Assembly: GCA_029959195.1 (NCBI GenBank)
Contig: CP114119.1
Coordinates: 434,001-498,000 of the forward strand
DNA length: 64,000 nt
Origin: Dictyophora rubrovolvata
Taxonomy: Eukaryota > Basidiomycota > Agaricomycetes > Phallales > Phallaceae
Direction of reading: 5' to 3'
Shown here: one piece after another, positions 24,001 to 36,965 of the stretch
Layout: each line of letters starts with the position of its first letter
How positions within the stretch are numbered: position 1 is the stretch's first letter
Translations under genes and position numbers: made by a program
The notes under the pieces: generated by a model
Databases searched by the model: none
Told to the model about the DNA's origin: nothing
Seen by the model: the letters and a program-made list of their open reading frames with translations, nothing else

Positions 24001-25769
24001 GCGACTCTCATTTATGAGCACGCCTGGAAAGTAAATGCCCAACAAAAGCTTCAGTGTGTTCTCGAAAGAAAGAAAATGACAGCTGCTTCTTTAGATTGTT
24101 GATGTTGGTTTTGCCGCTGCTAAGGCCCGTCCTGGCCCGTCTGTCTGAATGCATAGGGTTCCTAGGTAATGACGACAGGTCACAGGCAGTACTAGAACCA
24201 TGGGTAGAGATGCCAATCGTGTCCGGAATTTTGATTCGTATATGAGTCTAAAAATGTTTATCCTATAAATCGGTCGGCCGGTCAACTCGTGGAGTTTAGC
24301 CTGAAATGGTATGTTAGTTAGGTAGGATGATATAATTAAAAATGATGGGGCAACTGTATGTATATCCTTGGTATAAGGAAAGCCCGAACATACTGCGTAG
24401 AATGAAGGGGTTTAAGTAATATATATACTCATTTTACTATGTAAAGCCATGACACACCCACCGACTTAGTACTTACGGTCCTAGGATCTAGGAGATCAAA
24501 AGATATAAAAGACCCGTGAGCGCGTGCCGTAGATAGTGAAAATTTAGACATGGTGTTGTGAGTGTGAGAACAAGAACCGGCAGAACGACCGACCACTGGA
24601 AAGAACAGCCTTTGCAGACCACCGTAACTATTGGCCTATGTTCTCGAACTGGGATCGTCTGGGGTTGGCTAGTTATGAGATTGTTGCAGTTCTTCCTAGG
24701 ATCCTGATTTTCGAGCAACAGATTTCGAATTTCATTGATTTCGAAACCGTGTCTTTTTTTTTCCTTTCTTCTTCTTCTTCTTCTTCGCTTTTGACAATTT
24801 GACATGCCACTGCATTTTCCTTTTTCTTCTTTTTTGTAGCCCATTGAAATATTGATTTGAAGACCGTTTCAAAAAACTCTCGGTACGTATTGTCGAAAGG
24901 GGTATGCTGTGCGTTACGATCGACCCCTTGTGAAAGCGGCTCAATGGCGCCGAATTTCATCAATATGTTTGAGACAAGACATGAGCTGGGAGGGAACTAA
25001 AGGCCTCGTATAGCCTCAATATGTGCACATGTCATAGTACCCGTACGGGAAAACCATCCTCCAGGATGACAACAATATAGTTTTCGAGAAGAAAACCTCA
25101 GGCCATCACCAGTTCCAGAATTGATACGTAATATATACTAAATGGCAGGAAGTATAAAAGTCCCATGAGTGAGAGAGTGGATCCCATTCAATTGACAGGG
25201 AGAGAAACCTCGGGCGCCCGAGCGTGCATATGCGCATATCACCGAACTGCAAAAGAAAAAAATTAACATAAGTACCGAACGATAGGATTACCTAAGACAA
25301 GATTGTCTATGCCTAATTTGGAAAGTCTCATTGAGTTATTAAGTCCCCCCTCCTTCCTGTTTGGTCATTTTCCCCTCTGGTAAGTACTTAACCACGCATG
25401 GCCCGGCTGATTGCGCGCGCGAATCACACCCAAATTGATACACGAGCGTGTCGGTGTGACGCCTTTTCCGTGACGCGTTTATTTCATTTCTTGTTCGGAT
25501 GTCCAAATTTGGTAGCCGTTCTATTTACGCGCTCATAACTGCAACGACTGCAGGTGAGGGATGGAAGAACAACAGTCCTGCCAGGATTACAAGTATTTGA
25601 CCTGCCTGCAGGGTTCAATTCGTTTTTCTTGACTACAAAGCTACGAACGTTCTCTTTCTTTATTTTTTTGATGATACATACATCGGATCACTTTCAAGTT
25701 ACTGTACATTTGGAAAAATAAAGCATCCAATGCTCGCAGGATCGCTGCTATTTCCCCCCTTTGCTTTAT
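21016..25769. other. Gene-free 4.7 kb, C/T-rich first half
   Basis: From about 21,040 to 22,750 the plus strand is extremely pyrimidine-rich, probably a long cyclin 3' UTR. Its open frames, including a hydrophobic one at 22113-22937, reflect T-rich codons rather than a gene. From 22,950 on the DNA is ordinary AT-rich. A CTT microsatellite lies near 24,767-24,788. An antisense frame at 24,830-24,963 (KFGAIEPLSQGVDRN) looks protein-like but is too short to assign and could be a gene relic. Confidence 0.45.
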
Positions 25770-28324
25770 TCATTCCAAGATCCACCGACCCTCAGCTCCT
25801 TGCTTAATATAAACAGGTCTCCTCTCGTCAAGGCTAATCCGGCCTGCGTTTAAGATGGCTGTGGTGAGAATCGTATTAGCGATAGTGGGAAGCCCGTGTT
25901 TGTCATAATCCGCGGGTTGGGACTCGCCCGCATTGACGCTCCTGGCAGCATCGACGAACTTCTCAATGGAGACATATCCATACCCTCTCTGTCCGTCAAA
26001 ATGACCTGTTTCTGAGGGCGAGTATTTCATATAAAACGGATTGAAGCTGAAAATGCCAGAGAGAAGAAGGAAGAAGAAGAAAAAATTCCACGAGTAGTAG
26101 CAACAAAACGGCGGAAAGTGTGATTAAATCGATGAAAAGATGAAGAAGACGAAGAATGAGATTAAAAAAATTTTTGGCATCAAGTTTTTTTAAAAATATT
26201 AATTATGGATAAATGAGTGAAGAGCACGGTCCGAAGGAAATGATGATGGATGATAATGATAATGCATTACGATTAGCTCTCGGCTATGAGAGAAAGATAA
26301 ACCCCTGCTTACTAAGATTTACCCTGCCCGTCCACCACCATTTCATAGCCACGGTGAGCTTGGTCAAGAGTCAACTCGCCCTTTAATTGCGCGTGAGCAT
26401 GGAAAAACAAAGTTTTGTGTTTCAACTAATCGCCTTTTCACCCATGTAATACCAATGCTGCGCGCTATGCACTCCACTGGTCGTAGGAGCCGTCCAAGAC
26501 GCCGTATATACACCAGTCCCTTTATGTTTAGGACTCTTGATCGACTGCCAGTCGACTAGCAAAGTGATCGTATCTTCAGTCTGCGGAACACAATTGTACG
26601 GTTCGCTTGTCGCTATTCCCGTCGCGGCGCTCGCTACTACCCGAGTCGGGATAGCTTTATCCGCTAGGATCCAACAGCAGATATCAATATGGTGCGAGGA
26701 AAGATAGTAAGAGATGTCGGAATCTTTGCCGGCCCATGCTCTGAATGTCTCGAGTTGCGATTTGGGCTGAGACATCCATGCTGAGAAGAAATTGAACGAG
26801 CCTAGTGCATTTGAACGAGCCTTGGCATCACTATATGCGGGGTCGAATCTGCTCGTTTGGATACCATAAGAAGACGAAGGGAAGGAGAGGAAGGAAAGGG
26901 AAGAATTTTTTTTTTTGGGTGAGAACTCAGGGAAAAAGAGACTTCCATCAAGAACGAACCTTTTGTGGTGCTCTACGAAGACGACTACATTGTGCTTTTG
27001 CGCTTTGTCAATCAAGTCTTGATGATGCTTCAAGAGTTGCGTTGCAGGTTTCGTGACGAGGACGTGGAGACTACGCTCTATGGCGTATAACGCGATCGGA
27101 TAATGTGTACCTTTTTTATTATTAGAAATAGGTATAAAAAGCCCATGTGGAGAAATACGATCATGAAGGGGGGGAAAGTGAGAGGGAGGCTACTTACTAT
27201 CAGGGGTGAAGATGATTACAGCGTCACCGGGTGAGAGTTCGTCAATAGCTCGCTTATCTGAAATACGTCAATGCTCAATGTGCTTCTCGATTTGCGGATA
27301 TACGAACGGAACTTACAAGCTTCCGCGTCCACTGTTTGGTCATCCGGAAAACTTTTGAAGCTATAGAATTTAAGAAAAGAAAGGTTAGAAGACAAGTCCA
27401 GGATAGGCTCTTATTGGACATCGGCTAAATTTCGCAAAGCAAAGACCCAAAGACGCTAGCGCCGAAGGAAGAAGGAAAAAGCCGACATAAACATTTTTGT
27501 TGATAAAGCAACACCATTGTGGCGCAATAATTCGGGGTTTAAGGAATAGAAACGATGCGATTGGTGGAAGCATTATATAAGATCTAAAACTCACGAAACG
27601 TCTATGTCTTTATAGACACCCGCAATCTTCTCTTGCAAGTGTTGACGGATCGCGGGATACTTTGTTCCGTTTGTTCCAACCATACTCAATTGATCAACCT
27701 AAACAAGAGAAGATATTCAATTGATTTGGTATATGTGTATTCTTCTCCGAAGAACCCTCAGCCAGTAAGTAAAAAGAAAGTCATTATATATGACAGTATT
27801 GGCGTAAAAGAAGGTTGTGGAGGTGGATGAAAGACGATGTCATACCTTTTGAAGTCTTTTGAGATCGAACAGGGTTAAGGCGACGACCTAATTGGCATAT
27901 CATATAATTCTTAAGAAGGGTCGCAACGACAGAACAGGGGGGAGTAAAACTCATACACCAATCTAGAAAGGCGATTCAAAAATTGAGAGTTTAACGAGCG
28001 TTTTTTGACGCTTAAACATATATGTTGACACTTACCTTCTTGTCTGATTGAGAAGCACCAGAGCCTGTCCAACCGGTGGTATACTCTCCCTGAATTCATA
28101 AACAACAGAAACAAGATATTGCATCAATATTCGGTATGGAAGCAGGATAGGTTTATGTTTCTACCCACAGTACCGCCTATTTATAAAGATAAAGCAAATA
28201 AGCAGAGCGAGTTTCATGCAAAATCATCAATCAGTCGCCTGTCTTCTGGCTTTTGACCATATTCAGAACAAAGCAAAGTCAACTCACACATGAGACAATT
28301 CAGTTTCTTGAGTTCTTTCGCCAT
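25770..28324 (-). CDS. Gfo/Idh/MocA-family NAD(P)-dependent oxidoreductase
   Basis: Cytosolic sugar-dehydrogenase-like enzyme of the Gfo/Idh/MocA superfamily; substrate unknown. Exons (complement, 5' to 3'): 28288..28324, 28169..28176, 28036..28089, 27846..27887, 27595..27698, 27317..27360, 27198..27257, 26960..27110, 26434..26848, 26323..26380, one or more unresolved, and 25770..26046. The Rossmann start reads LMCGTGEYTTG (Gly-rich NAD loop), then VVALTLFDL, VIIFTPDSTHYPIALYAIE, and VLVTKPAT, the superfamily EKP-like loop, followed by VEHHKRFDPAYSDA. YYLSSHHIDI carries the probable catalytic His/Asp region, and the last exon has FNPFYMKYSP and GYGYVSIEKFVDAARSVNAG. The 8-nt second exon is needed to keep GTGEYTTG. 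The intron at 26381-26433 seems to be GC-AG. I could not phase the join between 26323 and 26046; a small exon probably lies there. Confidence 0.87.
28169..28176 (-). other. 8-nt microexon of the oxidoreductase gene
   Basis: Reading GCGGTACT on the minus strand, preceded by AG and followed by GTGGGT. It joins ...CTC ATG T to GGA GAG TAT and yields LMCGTGEYTTG, the conserved NAD-binding start. Flanking introns would be 111 nt and 79 nt. Direct splicing without it would lose the Gly-x-Gly loop. Confidence 0.7.
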
Positions 28325-31300
28325 GCTTGGGAGATTTGTTAGGAGAGAGAGAGAAAGAAAGAGATAAAACCTTCTTGCTTTTGTTCTGCCCGATCTCTTG
28401 CTTATAACCAAAGTCACAGCGGCCAGCTGGCGAACGATGGGGCCATCGCACGGAAACACCGGTCCGCCACGTTCCGTGACTTTGGATTACGTGTCATTGA
28501 TTACATACTCAAAACCGGTTGTTCTCACGGTTTGATTTCGGACACCACACAACGGCTGTTCTTTTGGAGAGAGGGCACCGACAGCTACGACATCGCCAAT
28601 CTCTGCTTGATTTTGCAAATTAGCAAGCTTTCTTCTTGCGAAATGAAAGAAGTTGCCCTCTTTTAACTCTTGCGCGGTAAAAAATTCTGATCTTGCACGC
28701 TGAAAGGGGGACTCAAGCTCTCGCGTTTACGCTTTGACGACTAATTACGACAAGCGCTGCCGTACTTCTTCAATACTTCCCATGTCTCTTTTAGTGGAAT
28801 CTATACGTTCGATGGCAATAAGCTATAAAACTTAGCCTAAAACTCAAGATATACGATGCGCACAATCGGAGCGACATACCATCCCGCGGAACAGAGAAAC
28901 TAGCCCGGCATGTACAAAGAATGTCGAATCTCAAGATCTACTAGTTACCAAAGATCCTATGCGTGTGGGCACTCTGCTTTGCCGATCCCTCGTTGGCGTC
29001 CTCGTAATTCAAAGTTGCCAAACTATGTACGCAACAGTACCGATTAGCGAATTAGAAGACAAGCGGATTTGATAGAAGATAGAATCCGGGCTCCCACGGC
29101 CACGACGTGACGAAAAACGGAAAATGAAAACATGAACGTGAACGGTGAACGGTGAACGTGCCAATCTTTTAATTACGATGACTTACCAGGAATGTCGTCT
29201 TTCGGGAGTCTAGTCTAGTCTAATTCTTCGCCCTGGTGATCCACCTTTCTTTCTCGCGCCGCCTAACTCTTAGGTCGGGCAAGCACCGCCATAGGCACAC
29301 ACACCCACTGGCACTTGCGAAGATACCTTCCCATCTGATAATAAACTAGTTTAGTCTCTTAACCCTTAATGTGGCTGTCGAACAACGAAGCGCGCGCAAG
29401 GCAAGTTGGGCTGTCTATTCTATGTATCATCACTAATAGGATTCACGGGTTTGCCTCTTCAATTCGGATGTCACAAGTACCCACCTCTGGCAATGGGCAA
29501 TTAACGTCGGGATTACCGCTCTGTAGTGGTATGCCCAATACATATATATGTAATAGCAAGTAAGTGAAGACGCTTGTGTTATTTAGTTCCTTCTTCCCTA
29601 ATAATGTTAACAGTATGGCTTCCCTCGCCTCAGTTTAGCGAAGGCATTCGTTATATGGGAAATTGAATGCACACTTGGTACATCTTTTGATCTTACACCC
29701 AATTGGCCTTGATACATCTCAATACTGCGTCGAGATCTCACAGTGGAGAGGTTGAACACCCATTCAATTCAATTGAGCGAGGCAAAGAGATAAAGGGTGC
29801 GTGCATTCCATCACGTATGTATCTTACTGCATTCATTATCGTCTTTAACGTTTAGTCACCCGATTCCCTCCTTGACCTTCGAATTCGAAGACGCCCTACC
29901 GATACTGAAGTCCTATCGGGCGCGATTAATGTAATGTCAATATATATTGTATCTATTACGTAGATGCTCCGACTCGCACTTGGCAAAAAGCGTTCTTTAC
30001 ACCTCAGGCTGTGCAAGAGTTGTATTATAAGCCCTGCCTTCTTCCCTTTGCGCGCAAAGACTCAATGACCCGAGCGCCTCGCCGCGTGGAGCAATGAACA
30101 TAACGTTTGACCAAGTTATGACATTGAATTCTTCATCATTTATCGATAATTTCATTTTCAAGCCTGTCAAACTCCTTTCAACCACAAACTCGACAGCACG
30201 CCAACACGATAAGAAGAAGAGAATTTGAGAACAAGGTCTGGTCAAGGCTGAAGGAAAGCCAAAGATGACCGTAACCCATTGAAAGAGTCCCATGGAAACC
30301 CCGATTGAGACTTGACCATCGATACTACTTTGTACTTGGTTTCACTTACCCTATGCGTCATTTCCCATATGCACCATCCCCTGGTCTCGGCTTCTTGGAA
30401 AACTGAAGCCCCTTTCAAGTTCAATCGATGATCAATAAGTGAAGGCCAAAAAGATCAGGCTCCTTAGCTAATTCGCCGAAGAATAACGAAGGTTACAAAA
30501 TTTACCTACCGCCCTTTGTTCCCAGAACGGATATACCTTGCTTCGGTTCTTGTCCAGATTCGTGGGACTCTTGATATATATATATATAATTTTTTCAGGT
30601 TTCATAAGGTTTCGTACTTTTCATGGAGACCTAGGGAAATTCGGAAGCAGGGAAGACAATATTTGACGTTTTTCCCGTAATCCACATACGCATACGCACA
30701 TGCATCTGCTTGATGATGGAAGCCCCTCAACTGAATGGTACCTGTGTTATATATATAAAGGGACATGGAGACCGTAATATTTTTTCACTTTGTCCTACAA
30801 AAGGTCATGGTGAGGGTCAAAAGAATTGAATTTGATATTTTTTTTCAATTGTTGCAGCCAATGCTAACGACTGGTTCTTTCTTTCATCGTCCTCGGCTAA
30901 GAGTCTTTCTCGGCAACGTGCGGCTCCGCTTATAGCTTTTCTCATCGGTCACGATCCGGAGTAAAGCCCTGCTTAATAGCAACCTATAACATCCAGGCGC
31001 TCTTGCTAACCGGTCTGTCCTAACCCATCGACTATCAACTAATCTCTATCTGTAACCACAACATCGTCCTTGCATGGCAATTATTAAGTACTAGGTGGGT
31101 TTAGTACTAGTACTAGTGTAGAACTTCTCCTTCTCTTAACCCCTGTTCTTAGACCATAGCTGGGAAGAAAGCCTCGAAAGTGGCCAGTGAAAGACAAGAA
31201 GATTCAAGACCTGTGACTTTTAAAGTCGTCTATCATAGGATGTTCTACGCACGGGACTTTCATTGAATTATCCTGCCGACAGAATTTATCTCACCTCAGC

Positions 31301-34300
31301 GTTCCCATTTTATATATGCTTGTCAAAACACCTCTCAACCATACATATAAGTGGCCCATCGTAATGTCTCTATTCCCATTTCCCACCTCCCCGATCACTT
31401 CAACCTTATAACTTAATAATAGCACAAAGCACGAGCTCACTATATATGGCAGAATTTGTTAACGTCTTGAATATGGTGGCAACCCTTCCATCTTAGCGCT
31501 ATCAACAAAATCAGACTACAGCCCAGGTTCCATCATATAAGTCTCGAATTCTTCTGTTTTCGCAGCAGCATTGGGGAGTTATCTTCTTGGCTTATGACTT
31601 AACTTGTTCTATTTGCAAATCATAAGTTCGGAACGAAGCACGGATCCATAACTTTTGAAAGGTTGTCGTCGCATACATATACTATATTCATGCAACGATC
31701 ATTCTTTTGAAATGTGGAGGTGGAGTTGATTGCTCAATCAAAGCATGTTGGCCGCCAGTCTGAAATCTGGGGTAAGATAATGTCTCGGCTAATGTAAGTA
31801 AGTAAACATGACAGATATGTAGATCCGAAATGGAAGGATAACGTCCATTTTTCTATTTTGGATGCAATGTGTACGAGATTGAGCTCTTAATGAAATGATT
31901 TATGCATGTGAGGAAAATTCAAATTGTCAACACACTGACATTCCGTTCTCTTTGTGATGATTTTTTTTATATATATTTGAATCCTGGTAGAGCTATCATC
32001 TCAGAGATGCGCCTCGATCGGAACTGCATTCTGCATGTCGACCATCGATGAATGGGGTTAATACTTGGACCGACCGGGGGTGGCTATATCAACGTTTCAA
32101 ATTTGTTTACTGGCCGCCGGTCCAAGACTGTACTTCGTTTCCGGACCGCTCATAATATGAAATATTAAATCTGCAGCCGGTCACCTGTCCAAAAATGAAT
32201 AGTACCAGCAATGTCCATGTTTCACTGCTCACTAGTGCTTTAGAGTATAGATTGGAACATTTCTGGTATTTGAGGGGTAAAGATCATGTCGTGCACGCCG
32301 TGAGTATGAACGAATTGAGATACTTATGTAGGTCGGTGCAGACCAATCTCAGGCTCACCATCGAAGACAATCTTCGCCCTTATATATGCGAAGTCAAAGG
32401 AAAATTGTTCTGTTAAATGTTCTATTGATAGAAATCAAATTGGCTGGGCGGAGGAAGACGTCTATTGGTACCGGCATCAACCCTCTTTTTGCATTACCGT
32501 GCTAGAGTTGGATCTTAGCCAAAAGTATTGACATCCATGGTTAGTGTGTTCTGAAAGTCTTCCATTATGATATGCCAGCTACCATGCAACGCATGAGTAT
32601 ATTATATTGAGCACATATTTATGTATGTGCGCGCTGCTTCTAGTCTTGAAATTTCGGTACCACGCGTATCTTCTTTCCCTTTTGCCAGTGTTCTCATCAA
32701 TTTCTTTGATGAGACGTTAGCGGTACAGCAAGGCGCGAAATATATCTGGCTGTAGTATATATTTAATAACTCACACTTCTGAAAAATACCAACAGGCGTG
32801 CTTAGTGCTTGTTTGAACTTTTAAAATGATGGATGGCCCTTAGCGATCCGTATATTCTGTCAGATGTGTGTTTATCGTTGCTATATATAAGCTACGTGAT
32901 AGTTTTGCGATTCGCGGGTCCGAGATACCCTTTGACATGTCCTCATGCTCATATGGAAATATAGCATACCATTGATTAGGCCGGATAAATAGTCAACACG
33001 ATCGGAGACTACGAAATAGCGACGTCATGAATGCACGAGCATTCAACTGAGCTTATTCTCGAGATCGCACGCGCCGGAGTGTTTCAAGAACCGCAGTGTC
33101 CGAGGCCGATGATCATAGAAAACAGAGAACTTATAGTATGTATTTAGCTTTCCAAAATGAAGAAGAGAAAAAGACCGTCCTGATTTTGATTGAGATGGAC
33201 CCTCTGTTTTTCAAGATTGAGATTGGGAGATTGAATCTGCTAAGGGCTTATAGCTGGTCCAGGTCACACCACGAGAGGAGCACGCGTACTACTATGGACG
33301 CGTCGATATATCAAACGCCGCGGTGCAGGGTTGCAAATACAATTTCCTGCATACATAAGCTTGATAAGTTCGCAGGTATGGAAGAACGACGAGAGAAGGG
33401 AGGATTTGCCTCATTGATATTGAGCTGCGAGCCTAGAACGTTGGCAGAGGTATAGCTAGGGACCTTAAGTGGTCCTGTGCAGTTCTCATTACATGTCTGA
33501 TTCACCACTTGTCTGCAGTTTAGGTCTCCAATCCTGTAACTCCTGTCCCTGAGAAACGTTAGCAACCGAAACAAGGGAGGAGAAAATCAATCGTAGACTA
33601 TACCCATGAAAGCCTACAATATGCCTTCAAGGGTTGTCTGCATCGCAATTGATTAAGCATTTGACTAGTAGACCGCCGTGTAACTGTTTGCAGTGAATAT
33701 GTATGCCGCCCGGCCACGGTACCCCCTTTCAATGATCTTAGTTTCGATCGGTTTCGATCATTAGATTGTATCTGATAGTTTCAGTCATAAAATGGATCAC
33801 ACGGCAAGGGGGTCAAGAAGTGGGGTGTGATATTCAATCTGTGGGGATATTTATGAAGATATCACAGGCTGCACCGGAACTATGAAAGGACCGAGACTTA
33901 CCGAGGATTTGCCGCTTCCCTTTAAACGTTGCGGCCGATGTTCAGAGTCAAACGGACATTAGTACAGTAAACATAGCTCGATTCAACTAGTTACGTTGCA
34001 TGTCCGTTGATGAGAGTGCCCTTGAATTAGGGCGGGGCGTTGTCTTCACTTTCTCCAGATTTCGAATGTTGAATGCAAAGTGAAAAGAAAGCTGATAGCG
34101 AATTCGTAGCAAGGCGAACAGAACTCCTTTTTTTGGGTATAAATCTTGAATCTGTAAACTAAATTATTTTGGAGCAGTTTGAAGCTTTACTAGGAAAGCG
34201 GTGGCATGTACCTAAAGAGTTAGCCTCTGTGTTGTTTTTGCAAACCATGTATATCGGCTACTACAATAGCATGAAGGTCCGAATGAACAAGTCCGCTGGT

Positions 34301-35414
34301 ATGAACAACGCCAGTAAGAAGGTCCCTACAGTGATGACTCTGTGAAAGCTCACCTTTTCCTTATCATGTATTAATCTCGTAAGACTTCTTTTGGAAGTAA
34401 ATGGTTATGGACTTGAGCAGGACAAATTCGTTGCCAGGATATTACCTCCGAGTGCATTAGCGCAACGATGTATTTGGGTGTACAACTGCCAGAATAAACT
34501 TACGTCGAGTTTATAAACAAGTACAGTATCCAGAATTCCCGACGAAGTCGTATTGTGAACTCGTTAGAACCGAACTTATTTTTCATGGGTTTATGATTTT
34601 AGGAACAAGTTTCACGCTGATTGGACATATGTTGAGAGCCGACGGATTGTCAGAAATGGAATTGTATGTACGTGGAGCTGGTAACAACATGGTTTTGTGC
34701 TGAGAAATGTTCACGTTTGTTGAAAATCTAGGAGCAGATTATAAGTGTTGTATAAGAGAACGCACTTCCTACCTTACCTTTTAATAATGCAGCGTACCTC
34801 TGAATAGACTTATGGGTAATTCAAAGCAGGCCCGGGACGTAAGAGAACCCATTGAAGAACTGGTCTTTTCTGGCTTATTCATATAGCCTTTGGTAAGTAT
34901 AAGAACAAGAATAGACTTCCTTTTCCTTCATACAAAAGCGTCAGCGATACGACCTCAATGTGAAAAGGTCGTCTAGGTGTCATTTTGTTGTCCTTTTTCG
35001 CGAAGAGGGATCCATGAGGTGGTCTTCAGCAAATGATTTTGATAATACCGCTTTAGCTTGGGTCGCTAATGTCTATTCGCTCCAGTGTCCACTGCTTCTC
35101 GATGATATAAGAAGGTTTATTGTAAGTTGTTAATGCGACCCGGGAGAACTTTGTGCCGCTCGTATGCAGAGCTATATTTTTGGCGATCACTTTAGTAGGA
35201 GTTGTACAATTTGGTCGAGTGTGTTCGACCTGGTGTATTGTCGTGCTGTATGTAATCACCGTTACAGTTACCGTGACAATAAAAACAAGCTTTGTCTCCC
35301 GTCCTACCCGCGCAGTAAACCAGAGTAAACCAGAGTACCGCCCTGCTTGTTAGTACTACGACGGTGGGGTGCCACGCGGGAATCCATGGATGCTGCAGTC
35401 AGTAAGTCACAAAC
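28325..35414. other. Seven-kilobase region without recognisable gene
   Basis: Short open frames only (none over about 120 codons), no domain, no convincing exon chains, no inverted-repeat pair or reverse transcriptase that I could see. The 33096-33455 plus-strand frame (119 codons) resembles nothing I know. Small AT runs lie near 30,572-30,590 and a tandem GTGAACG motif near 29,132-29,158. The region may hold decayed genes, non-coding transcripts or unrecognised short genes. Confidence 0.4.
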
Positions 35415-36003
35415 ATGAATGCTCCTATTCCCCCGCAACAACTAGGTTCTGTAGCACCCGGTGTTGACCAGGCTATTGCTGCTGCTCTTGCCCCTTTTCA
35501 ACAGCAGGTGCAGCAGCAAATACAGCAGATGCAACAGCAGATGCATGAAGGTTTTAATGATCTTAGAAATCAATTGACCGGGATTGAAGCGGACCTGATC
35601 AGGAGTACTCGGATAACTGCAAGGGTATGTCGCTTATTATTATCATATCTCCGCTGTTTCTTATTCGCCTTTAGGCTACCAATCGTAATATAGGTCGTGG
35701 TGAACTTGCAAGCTTGGAGATTGTTCCGTTTCCGGACAATACATATCCGTCCAGTGTAAGTACAAATTTTTACTGATTGTCCTTTTGCCCTTGTATACCG
35801 ACTCGGCCGCACAGGCTGACCCTCCTCTCCCACCATTACGATCCGTGGATGATGTTCTCAACTTGAATACTCAACACCTAAGGCGCTATCTTGAGAGCTA
35901 TTATCCAGGTGAACCTGTACCCCGCCTTGTCAATGACAGAAAGACCCGACTCTTAATAGCCATTGGGTGCCGAATTTCCTCAAACTTGTTTGAAGCTGCA
36001 TAA
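35415..36003 (+). CDS. Small Mug135-like protein
   Basis: Three exons, all phase 0: 35415..35624, 35675..35755, 35815..36003; 159 residues. Residues 1-60 are Pro/Gln-rich with a helix made of Gln pairs (QQQVQQQIQQMQQQM) and the start of a coiled coil (FNDLRNQLTGIEADL). The middle EIVPFPDNTYPS and the C-terminal block PPLPPLRSVDDVLNLN followed by HLRRYLESYYPGEPVP match the pattern I recall for basidiomycete Mug135-like C-terminal domain proteins, a lineage-expanded family of unknown biochemical role. Intron lengths (50 and 59 nt) and donor sites are typical, so expression is plausible. Name assigned from memory of the family; treat as probable. Confidence 0.6.
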
Positions 36004-36348
36004 AGTCGTGCTTTTATAATAGTCTGATTCAACTGTAAAATTAAAAAAAAAAAAATCAAACAGAACTTCAAACAAAAAACGTGTGCATATTTAGAGGAGT
36101 AAACAGGAGTCAGCATTGTTTGCCATTTGGAAGATGTGTCCGTGTCGTGGAGATAAAAAAACAATGTCAGGGCAAGGGGAAGTGTTAAATTTCCTTTATC
36201 TAAATGGTAGATAGACCCATGACATGTAGGATGCCACCCTATGCCACCCCAGTATCATAGCAGGCTGCAGATGGGCGTCTGAATTACAGGTGACCCCACC
36301 GCTTCGCGTATACTTCAACTTCAGCACCGTCACCGTCACACGAACACC

Positions 36349-36965
36349 ATGGCCTCAACTTTTGTAAACTGGCTCAAAAGCCCAGCAGCTCGAAGCTACT
36401 TCTTCAGTACGTCGTTGTTCTTTGTCAGCCCATGTCTCCTCTGATATCCAGTTATTGCCAGGTACTCACTTCTGGGGACCGGTTTGCAGTGCTCTTTTGA
36501 CTTGTTCGCCTCGGGGTATACTGAAACGGATCGTTAGGTCGCGAACTGGGGTTTACCACTAGCTGCTTTAGCAGATTTACAAAAGAACGAAGAGATCATC
36601 TCTGGAACTATGACTACGGCTTTGGCATGCTATTCGTACGTCTTTTGAAAAGACTTTTGTAATCAATTGGCTATATGACTCACCATAGAATCTGATAGGA
36701 TGGTATTCATGCGCTTTGGTATAGCTTTTCCTTGTCCCAATGACACTCGTTCTAATACTCTTGTTTCTAATCAACAGCATGGAGAGTACAACCTCGGAAT
36801 TACCTTCTCTTCGCATGCCATTTCACGAATGCAACAGCCCAGACAATACAAGATGCTCGGTTTGTTAACTACTGGTACATGGGCGGACGTGAAAAGCAAC
36901 TACAATCTGCACCTGTAGCTCCAGCCCCAGAAGAGAAAACGGCTGTTTCTCCAACGACGGCGTGA
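36349..36965 (+). CDS. MPC1: Mitochondrial pyruvate carrier subunit 1
   Basis: Inner-membrane carrier subunit that imports pyruvate into the mitochondrial matrix as a heterodimer with an MPC2/3-type partner (not in this window). Five exons: 36349..36406, 36462..36481, 36538..36635, 36699..36718, 36778..36965; 127 residues. The protein starts [18 protein letters not shown], continues [20 protein letters not shown], then [40 protein letters not shown] and ends with a Pro/Ala-rich tail after [10 protein letters not shown]. These are the diagnostic MPC1 segments in order, and the length is as usual. Two exons are only 20 nt long, yet every phase fits. It lies about 345 bp after the Mug135-like gene on the same strand. 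Confidence 0.95.

Noticed and set aside
25600-25630. A GGTTCAATTC word resembling a tRNA B box
   Set aside because: No A box, anticodon stem or acceptor stem can be formed around it.
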